Positions 55,790 to 64,000 of a stretch of 64,000 bases of DNA are shown here, one piece after another. Position numbers and translations under genes: made by a program. The stretch is from assembly GCA_026018925.1 (NCBI GenBank), contig JAKSZU010000007.1, positions 98,605,501 to 98,669,500 of the forward strand. Reading direction: 5' to 3'. A model generated the notes under the pieces. It was not told where the DNA came from. It saw only the letters and a list, made by a program, of their open reading frames with translations, and did no database searches. Each line of letters starts with the position of its first letter. Positions within the stretch are counted from its first letter, which is position 1. Source of the DNA: Tupaia tana. Taxonomy: Eukaryota; Chordata; Mammalia; Scandentia; Tupaiidae.

Positions 55790-56000
55790 TTTTGTTATAT
55801 TAATTCTTCCATTCCAGGAACAGGGGCTGTTCTTCCACTTTTTTGTGTCATTTTCAATTTCTTTTTTTAGCTTCTCATATTTTTCTTTGTGGAGGTCTTT
55901 AACTTCTTTGGTTAGATTTATCCCTAAGTATCTTATACTTTTTGTGGCTATGGTAAATGGAATAACTTTTTTCAGTTCTATCTCTGTCTGCCTATTTTTT

Positions 56001-56282
56001 TTTTTTTTTTTTGGAGAGGTTTTTTTTTTTTTTTTTTTTTTCGCTATAGGGCGCGTGCGCTCGCCAGACAGACAGAGAGAGACATAGAGACAGAAAGCGA
56101 GAAATCACACCCCAGGGGGAATGGTCACACCGCAATCCCTTATCCTCCATTCTCCTCTCAGGATCTTGGGCATGCACGCACACACGCCCGTCATGAGTTT
56201 TAAGTCACCGGGTCCAGGACGCAAACTGTGGTCGACTACATGGGAATCCAGCGACATAGCCATTACGTTAACTGCTGGTTCC
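56001..56282 (-). mobile_element. tRNA-derived SINE in L1 ORF2
   Basis: A perfect 13-bp target duplication CTGCCTATTTTTT (55988-56000 and 56283-56295). Two poly(T) blocks separated by GGAGAGG at its left end suggest a duplicated tail. Confidence 0.96.
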
Positions 56283-56864
56283 CTGCCTATTTTTTGTGTA
56301 TAGAAATGCTATAGACTTCTGTATATTAATTTTGTATCCTGCAACTTTACTGTATTCGTGCATTACTTCCAGAAATTTCTTCATGGAAATCATTGGGTCT
56401 TCTATGTACACAATCTTGTCATCTGTGAATAGAGAGAGTTTCACCTCTTCTTTTCCTATTTGGATGCCCTTTATTTTTTCCTCTTTTCTGATTGTGTTCA
56501 TGAGGACTTCCAGTACTTTATTGAAAAGTAGTGGAGAATGTGGGCATCCTTGTCTTGTACGCATTTTTAGTGGGAAAGCTTTCAGCTTTTCTCCATTCAG
56601 GATGATGTTCGTGATGGGTTTTTCATAGATAGCTGTTACTGTGCTGAGAAATGACCCTTGTATGCCCATTTTGCTGAGCATCTTGATCATAAAGGGATGT
56701 TGTATCTTATCAAATGCTTTTTCTGCATCAATCAATATGATCATATGTTTTTTGTCTTTTTTCCAGTTAATATGGTGTATCACATTTATGGTTTTGCGTA
56801 TGTTGAACCAACCTTGCATTCCTGGAATAAAGCCTACCTGATCATGATCTGTAATCTTTTTCAT
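56268..56864 (-). pseudogene. L1 ORF2 reverse-transcriptase fragment
   Basis: 198 open codons on the minus strand cover RT fingers and palm: [33 protein letters not shown] and [12 protein letters not shown]. The catalytic FADD box reads FTDD: both Asp are kept but Ala is Thr. The frame ends at the SINE junction. Confidence 0.93.
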
Positions 56865-59169
56865 AAGTTGTTGGATATAGTTTGCTAGTATCTTGTTGAA
56901 AATCTTTGTGTCTATATTCCTCAGAGATATTGGTCTATAGCTTTCCTTCCTTGTTCTTTCCTTACCTGTTTTGAGGATAAAGGTGATAAGACAGGGAGGT
57001 AGTATTGTTATATTTTTATCAACTGGACCAGGGAGAAATGTTCACATATTGAAACGATCACCTTGTAAGCTAAAAAAATGTGATTGAATGCATTAAAAAA
57101 TATTAAAAAATTAGAAAACAATGTCATAAAAGAATAAATGAGATAACAATTAAAAAATATTTCCATATAACTAAAACATCATATAAATAAAGGTTTTATT
57201 AATGGATAAAAGTAATTTTTAAAAATAAGAGTACATGTAGGAGAACATTCATGCCATTCCAAAATATATTTGGCCTCTGAGCCCATTGGGGGAAATGTGG
57301 CCTCTTCCTGAGGGTCCATGAAGAAATCTTGGCTAGAAAACCAGGCAATGGAGCTCTGCTCTGTGTCCTCTGGTCTGTGCTCATGGGAGCCCTGCAGGAG
57401 GGATTTTGAAGATTAGGAAAAGCTCCCACAGTCTCACTCCTTCTCAGGCTTCATTCAAGATAGGCCTAGAACATCAGGGGAGCATAAATGTATTGAATGA
57501 AGTGTTGCTCTCTGCCCTTACCTGTGGGGACAGGATAAGAACGACTTTGCTTTCTTGAGTTATTGTTGCTCATCCTGAGCTCCTAAATAACTCTAAATTC
57601 AAGTTGTTGGGAAAAACGTAGTGATTTTATTCATCATTCCAGCAAACTGAAAACATGGTTGACTTCTGTCCTAAAGGACCATGTTCGGGCACAGCAGAAT
57701 GCAGGCTGCATGTATGCTACAGGAAGGAGAGGAAGTGGAGGTGGAGGGATGTCAGGAGTAACCAGTGAGCCTGAACTACAGGACACTAGCAAGAATCTAA
57801 AGAAGGCTGTGAAACGTCTTCATTCAAGTCACCTGACTTGGGTGACTGTGAGTCTGATCCTGAAGTTCTCATCAATCTTTAATGAAGTTTGTAATATCTC
57901 GCACATACTTCTTCAATCCTGTAAGGAAGACAGTTTCAAGTGAGGAACTGTTTTGGAAGATTATAGTTGGGACAAAACTCTACCAGTGACTAAATCCTAT
58001 CTTTGCATGGAAGGTTAAACAAATCCTTAACCTACAGTCATGGCACAAAAACAAGCTTGAAAAAGTAAAGATATACTCACAAAGACAATCTTTTTCAATC
58101 TAATGCAATCCCCCATTGTCAAGGTTCTTTTTGCAATTTTGTGGGATCAGGGTCAAAGGCACATCATTTCTGATTTGGCTACTTAATGGTGAAAAGTGTT
58201 GCTCAGGGAAATTGTGGAATTAAACCATTTGACTTGATCTATAAACTCTTCCTTAGTACCTACCCATCTTTGGCATGTGACGCTAGGGTTGATCATGGCC
58301 ATGTCTCTCTTTGTCCTTACATTTTTAGTCACAATGTCCACAGCCTTTTGTTATGCAAATGCAACTATGTAAAAAATTTATCTTAACTATTAAAACCAGA
58401 GAGAGGATAGTAATATCAGATTTAAGAACTTTCCTAAAATCCAACCAACCTATTCAGGGATCCACAAAAACAAACCGGTAAACCAAGCTCAAACCACTTC
58501 AGTTCTAAAGTGTGTTGGAGACTCATGTCATGTCTGATGTTGTCAACACAAAGTTCTTTTCTGGGAAAAGAATGGAGATGTGTACAATAAGTGGCATTGG
58601 CAGCCATGCCAACTCCATGCATCTCAGTGTGTACATAATCTAAGACAATGCAGTTACCAAGCACACATGAACAAGGGAATCTGAGGATTCCTGTAACCTG
58701 GGAAGAGCCAGAGGAGGTGTGTTAGCAATGACACTTAATGTTTTGATAGATTTCTAAGTACATGTTGATGTGCCAACATACCTAGGAGCAAAGAGGGGAT
58801 AAGCCAGGAAATATCTGTCTCTATCTGGTATTCCACGGAGCATGTTCTGAGTAACACGGAAGATTAGCTTAAGGGAGCTGATCTAGTGTATAGTTCCATT
58901 GACTAGAAAACATAGTAAGAATTCCCAATAAACATTGTCCTTGATTTGTCTAATTCCTTAGCAATCATTTGCCCAGGGTACATTTTTCTGACTACATACC
59001 AATGTGTAACCCTCCAGGGTATATATCTCATAAGATCACTTAAGCAGTACATTTGAAGGGCAGCTATTTGTAATACTTTGGTCAGTGACACCCTGACAAA
59101 TTCTCAATGAAGTGTCTATCTCTTGTTTTGCTTGGGGTCCTCAAGTCCTGCCCCCCAAAGAAATGTCAT

Positions 59170-59375
59170 GGTCTTGGTCAGCAAGTGATTTAGAGATTAA
59201 GGAGCTGGATTTCATATGGCCTGCCACACAGTTTCAGTCCCAGAACAGGGCTTGTAAATCATGCTGGGAACTTATGCATGTATGCCCCAAATCCCAAGAG
59301 AGGCCATACTCACTCTGTGATTTCTCACTTTCACTCACTCTGTCTCTCTCTCTCTCACCTAATCCCCAGTTGAGT
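59170..59375 (+). mobile_element. SINE, older, counterpart of 41,180 copy
   Basis: GGTCAGCAAGTGATTTAGAG head and TCTCACTTTCACTCACTCTG body. It shares position and divergence with the copy in duplication A. Confidence 0.72.
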
Positions 59376-59792
59376 GAAGACCTGGAATGACTCCTCATAT
59401 AAAATTTCACAAGGGCTTAAAAAAAGCCCACTTCATGAAGTGACCCTAATGCATAATATTGTAATAAGGAGCAACCCATCCCAGGTTAAATTTCTTTTCA
59501 TGACATTTGATGGCAATGCTTGTTTTCAGAGCACGTGCAATGTTCTGTTTTTCCTCTTGGTTGAAGTCACCATGAAAAATGAAATTCCCATCTGATAAAC
59601 TGTTTAGATACTCATTGAGTCAAATGAGAGATTAATGTAGTCTCATTATCACTCTAAGGGTGTTCGATTGTCAGAATAATGGAATCATTTCCTTAAAGAG
59701 GACTAGCCACTTCTGAAGCCTTCTCTGTCTGCATGGGATATGCTTCCATCCATTTTATAGTCACATTGAAAATGTGACTATAAAAACTTATA
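59376..59792. other. Unassigned DNA at right edge of copy B
   Basis: No domain or repeat family recognised. 59,385-59,415 matches copy A near 42,500. Confidence 0.35.
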
Positions 59793-60045
59793 GGTAGTTG
59801 AGGGCCATCAGGTGTCATAGAAGGAAGTTGGATCCCACATGTCTGAATCCATCATTCAAGTCCTGGACACTGTGGCTTGAAAATCACTGTGCCCATATGT
59901 ATGTGTGCCCAAATTCTGAGAGTAGTAGAGGAGAGGAGAAGCAACCGGGTAGTATTTCCCTGGGGAGGTTATTTTTTACTTTTTCTTTTTGTCTCTGCAT
60001 CCATCTCTCTCTGGTTATTATATATGCCATATACAAAAATTTAAA
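59793..60045 (+). mobile_element. SINE, older
   Basis: GGGCCATCAGGTGTCATAGAAGG head, ATTCAAGTCCTGGAC B box region and ATATGCCATATACAAAAAT at the 3' end. Confidence 0.7.
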
Positions 60046-60410
60046 AATAAAAAGCAATTATAGGTCATTGAAGTTTCAACTCTTTGGAAGACCAAGCTCT
60101 TTTACACCTGGTTGGAGAGGCTTGTTGTTTGAGTTCTTGTTAACACAGATCATGCAATTTTGGTGGACCTGTTGGGCAGCCTTTGCAACTTAGGCCAATG
60201 GGATATATTTTGATGTATTTGTGAATCCATTGCAGAGTTAAATCTTTTCCATAATGGGCTCTATTATGTATATGCCTTTATAATATGCTTAAGAGAGCTC
60301 CAGGAATAATAGGACCCCAGGGAGAAACTCAGCACATCTCCTGTTGCTTACATATTTGGGCCTTATACATAGAGACTTCGTATCATCATTCAGGTACAAT
60401 TTGGACTCTT

Positions 60411-60607
60411 TTTTTCACCTTATTTTTTGCAGGGGAAGAAGTTATTGCTATAGGGCATGTGTGCATGCTAGAAAGACAAAGATAGAGAAACAGAAAGTGA
60501 GTATTCACCCCCTGCGAGGATGGCCACTCTGCATTGCCTTCTCTTCCATTTTCTTCTCAGGATCTTGGGAACATATGCACACGTACCTGGAGCCAACTGC
60601 TGGTCCC
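60411..60607 (-). mobile_element. SINE, internally deleted, in the class I provirus
   Basis: A perfect 14-bp target duplication CAATTTGGACTCTT (60397-60410 and 60608-60621). The body goes from ATATGCACACGTACC directly to the last head bases CAACTGCTGGTCCC, so most of the tRNA-like head is missing. Confidence 0.92.
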
Positions 60608-61449
60608 CAATTTGGACTCTTAATAACAATCCACAGACATTTGTCATGGGTCACTATTTAACATGTCACCTACCAATTAAAGTGAAAGACTTGTATTAAC
60701 CTAGGGCTTCTATGGCCCTCATTCAAGATTTCTGTAAACAGAATGTGAAAATTCACCAATTCCACCACTCTGGTTCCCCTGAATAGCTGGGTCATTTGGA
60801 TATCTGGTTTCTGCTATTAGAAAGTAATCAAGTTGAAATTCTTTTCTCACTGGTATAGAGAAATATTCAGCTTTTCAATCCATTGAAGAAAACCACCCAT
60901 AGACTTCCAGAATACTGATGAGCAGATTCTATGGATTGGATGCCACAGGGCAGGAGTCCCGAACCTCTACATTATGATCCATGGATCCTGGACAAAATGG
61001 TCTGCCAAATTAGCTTTCCTTGCTAAGACATTAGAAACGTTAGATGAGCTGGCTAAGATTGATAAACCTAGATTTAGAAATATTTGCAACTCTTGATTTT
61101 ATGCACTGTTAGGTTTCTCTGATCAATGGGTTCTGTTTGATTTCAGAGTTCCTGCATCTTCCCTCAGGGGGATCTGTATCACTCATACATTCTTCGTCCT
61201 GCCCCATAATGTGTCCATATCTGGGATCTTAGCTCATTGTATAATTTTTTGAGGGGATTGAGGATATGTGGTAGGAGATTCTTCTTCTTTTCCCATATGA
61301 GTCATCTGCACATCCAGAGTTTACTCTGGTAAAACTCTAATTTCCAGTTGTGTTAGCAAAGAAGTCAATTGAGCACTTAATTTACAAAGGAGATTTTGAC
61401 CCAATAAAAGGATGGAACATTCATGAATATATGCAAAACTAAGTTCTCA

Positions 61450-61710
61450 GGTCAACAGGTGGTGTGGTGATTAAGATACTTGGATTCCACATGATTGACT
61501 GGGGGTTCAATTCTCAGACTTGGCAGGTTGAAAATCACACTGGGAGTCTGTGTGCATGACCACAATCCTGACGAGAAAGTGAAGGTGAAGGAATTGAAGT
61601 GTTACCTTCATTCAACACTTGGGTATTCTCATCCTCCACCACCTCTCTGTCTGTTTCTTTCTGGCAAGCACACTCAACCTATAACAAAGCTAAAAAGAAA
61701 AAAAAAGGCA
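61450..61710 (+). mobile_element. SINE, older
   Basis: GTCAACAGGTGGTGTGGTGATTAAG head, GGGGTTCAATTCTCAG B box, CTGTCTGTTTCTTTCTGGCAAGC body and an A-rich end. It interrupts the provirus between the protease- and RT-like parts. Confidence 0.82.
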
Positions 61711-63100
61711 AGGAAAAAATGCAAATAAGCAGAAAACCTCATGTTTAAAGAGAATTTTGGCAAATGACATTGCAAAGAAAGGAGCAATCCTCAACTTCTC
61801 TGAAAATTTTGGAAAATGGTTGTGGTTATGAAGATTTATGTGCCAATTTTGTTCTTACAATTGAATAGGTTGTACCTGTGTCTACCAGAGAGTCAATTTC
61901 TTCTAAACCTCTTTCAATTAACAGTAGAATTCTGTGAGGAAATTTGGATTTGGTGCTTCAAGTCTAAAAGAGCCCCTGGGAACTTCAGTCCTCACTTGAG
62001 CATTCTGCTCTCTTTACCACCTCAGAGGTTTCTCCTTCTCCCTTTGGACTGACTCCATCTCCTGAAGGGTGGGCAGTCTTTCTTCCTGTGACCTTCCCTA
62101 AAGTAGGTACATTAGTTTATTTTTATTTATTTTTCTTAATTTTTGATTTAGTTTTGGTCTCTGTTTTTCCAATGGGGCATAACCTCCTCTGAATCCTGTC
62201 CTTTAAATATCCAGAGTAGTGACCACAGGTGGCACTCCATTGTCCCGCTCCCTTCCTGTCTCTGCTGCTTGCTATTGAAACCTAAAGCAGTACCTGCAAG
62301 TTAAGAGGGGGTCAGGCCTAAGAGCCCATCAAACACTTGGGGATTCCTTTACAGTCAGGTACACCTTGTGCATAACAGTTGCACTTACCTTTCTGAAGAC
62401 TTTGGATTCTTCTGAGCCAGTATTAGTGTGTTACCTGCCAGCCTGGTAAATCCTTTCTAGAAGCTCTGATGGGTCTTCATCATCTCTTTTTTGATTCACT
62501 TGAATTTTATTTAGGATCTTTGTTTCTTAGCATTCCTTTTAGCAATGTGGCCAGAGCACATCTCCTAAAATGTTCCATTCTAGTCAATCCTCATTACCAT
62601 GTGGATTCAATCTGCTTAAGTGCTGGGGACAGTCTGTGTTGTTCAAGAGTTCCCTCAAAATCAGGTAGATAGAGCTGGTGTGTGTCTTCCCTACTTTGTC
62701 AATAACCAACCTCATTCCTTCCCAGTAGTTACGAAACTCTTGAGAGGGTGTCTAACTGACAGGTAGATAGTGGGTAGTAGAAATGGGTGGCAGGAGTACT
62801 TTTTTAAAATTTAACCAAGCTGAGGTAAAAATGAATTATCAATCCATGTATAACTGGGAGGGGGCAGAAATTGTGCATTGAGACCATCTATAAAATATTG
62901 AAAATTATGTGGAAATTGTCCTGTACTGGTGGTGGCTCCCAGGTGTAATTGTGTCCCCTGATGAGTTTGAAAAGGGGCTACTAAACAAAGTGGCAGTATC
63001 CCATGCATTAGTCCATGAGTCAGCACAGATTGACCCTCCTAAGGGCATAGCTTGACTGATGGAAGCACTCCCTGTTCCCCATGTGAGATGGAGGAGCTGA

Positions 63101-64000
63101 AGCTAAAAACATCCATGGTCATTTCTCTGCAGACAAGAATTTACCATGATAACTCTTTACATTATGATTATAACTAATAATGTAGGAAAATGTATCCTAT
63201 TTTCATGAAACTCATAATTTTTCAACACACATAAAATTTAGGTATATACAAATATAATTTAAACATAATTTTCAATGAGACAATGTTTCCTGCATAATTT
63301 TTAAGGTATCAGATAAACCTAACATACAAAGACCCATTAAGGATATCGAAATAATAGTTTGAGATTAAAAGACAGCTTGGAACTAATAGGCTTTGTGGGG
63401 TCTGTCATATATGAAAGGTTTACAATACATAATGAAAACAGGATCCCAGTTCACTGTGACAATTTATCAAGTGACAGTTGAAAGTCACCAGGAAGGAGGT
63501 GAGGACAACATAATCCCAAGTACCCTGTGCTGTGTGGCTTCCACTACGTGCTCTGGGAATATCCTCTGTTGTGCATCCCTGGCTTGGACTCTGGCAACAT
63601 TGGGACCAGAGAGGTCATGGGTAGGAAGAGAGAGCACAGCCACTGATAAAGGGAAGGATGTATGGAGAAAGGACTATGCTGTAACACCTGCTACCCAGAG
63701 GTGCATGTGTTGTGGCCACTACCTGTGAGCATGCCCTGCTGAGGACAAGGTCAGGTAGGAATCTAATGGGACAGGAAGTGGTTGACAGAAACCTCTGGCT
63801 CGCATGGTTTCAGCTTGCATAACTACCAAGGAGTCAACCTCATTAACCAGAGAGACTCTTGAGGAATATCTATCACCTTCTCTTTAGGGTAAAATATTTT
63901 CTCTGAATATCCAAACACAAAAACTAGAGAAAGACAGGGACACTGGCAAAGACTACCACACACAGTATGTGAGCACATGAGCATACTGCTCTAGAAACCA
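63101..64000. other. Unassigned DNA to the window end
   Basis: It could hold the 5' leader or LTR of the antisense provirus, but no terminal TG...CA, TATA or poly(A) pattern was convincing. A 111-codon frame at 63,393-63,728 (+) has no recognised domain. Confidence 0.3.

Larger units (their letters stand above)
54006..57155 (+). mobile_element. L1 insertion with 5' inversion (twin priming)
   Basis: A perfect 14-bp target duplication AATATTTCCATATA (53992-54005 and 57156-57169) bounds it. The left ~3 kb is antisense ORF2 and 3'UTR. The last ~100 bp (about 57,020-57,115) is the sense 3' end with an A-rich tail. Two SINEs lie inside. Copy A has the uninterrupted site near 38,340. Confidence 0.9.
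50983..59400. repeat. Low-copy duplication, copy B
   Basis: The left part (50,983-52,060) aligns with copy C. The middle and right parts (51,905-59,370) align with copy A block by block. It is expanded by an L1 5'UTR piece (about 52,590-53,175), SINEs at 51,092 and 52,062, and a 3.15-kb L1 (54,006-57,155). The best open frame (57,659-57,943) is not conserved in copy A, so coding is doubtful. Confidence 0.88.
60050..63100 (-). mobile_element. Gammaretrovirus-like (class I) provirus remnant, antisense
   Basis: Read on the minus strand from 63,100 downward, the order is gag-like, protease, reverse-transcriptase-like and integrase-like, the normal retroviral order. The protease motif LVDTGTT is at about 61,870-61,890. 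A gag capsid-type segment is near 62,480-62,500 (DEDPSELLERIYQ). An integrase zinc-finger end (CMICVNKN) is near 60,135. Many stops and frameshifts are present. No LTR was identified at either end. Confidence 0.72.

Noticed and set aside
57659-57943. Possible small membrane protein (94 codons) in copy B
   Set aside because: A hydrophobic segment (TWVTVSLILKFSSIF) looked suggestive, but the matching DNA in copy A (38,870-39,150) has a shifted frame and stops, so coding is not supported.
13600-64000. tRNA genes suggested by A and B boxes
   Set aside because: Every A/B-box pair belongs to a SINE head followed by the SINE body; no copy folds into a complete cloverleaf with an acceptor stem.

Overview
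This is nuclear DNA of a placental mammal, containing one recognisable protein-coding gene in a landscape of transposable elements. The gene is SELE (E-selectin, CD62E), on the + strand at about 5.6-13.6 kb. Its cytokine-response promoter, split exons with consensus splice sites and long 3'UTR can be aligned by eye with my memory of human SELE. No Alu, B1/B2 or CAN-type SINE is visible. The dominant short repeat is a lineage-specific tRNA-derived SINE of about 260 bp with roughly 40 copies. I cannot name the species.

Layout. 0-5.5 kb: L1 ORF1 relic, unassigned GC-rich DNA and four SINEs. 5.6-13.6 kb: SELE. 13.6-18.4 kb: old L1-like sequence, then a decayed class II (betaretrovirus-like) provirus with integrase, envelope-like sequence and a 3' LTR. 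18.9-24.9 kb: SINE clusters, the first copy (C) of a low-copy duplication and a long TG/TA microsatellite. 25-32 kb: L1 fragments. 32.5-35.6 kb: unclassified DNA with a large inverted repeat. 35.6-41.5 kb: duplication copy A, carrying an RPS24 processed pseudogene. 42.8-50.9 kb: stacked L1s, including a recent ORF1-only half-L1 (HAL1-like) element with a tandem-monomer promoter, and a solo LTR with exact 6-bp target duplications. 50.88-50.98 kb: 100-N gap. 51-59.4 kb: duplication copy B, split by a twin-primed L1. 60-63.1 kb: antisense gammaretrovirus-like provirus remnant.

SELE is the functional centre. Promoter elements (ATF/CRE-like, NF-kB, TATA) are conserved. The reading frame closes exactly (1305 nt, 434 aa), but two features are atypical. 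The exons for the EGF domain and the first three complement-control repeats are absent between the lectin exon and the exon matching CR4. The conserved C-terminus is replaced by a longer tail through a 2-nt length difference beside a T run, so translation continues into the former 3'UTR exon. Either could be biological or an assembly error.

The most novel mobile element is the HAL1-like insertion at 42,980-46,130. It has five and a half 113-bp monomers, an ORF1 with one nonsense codon, no ORF2, a 3' end shared with the resident L1, and flanking target duplications. Expected downstream synteny (SELL about 11 kb past SELE in human, from memory) is not found in the remaining 50 kb.
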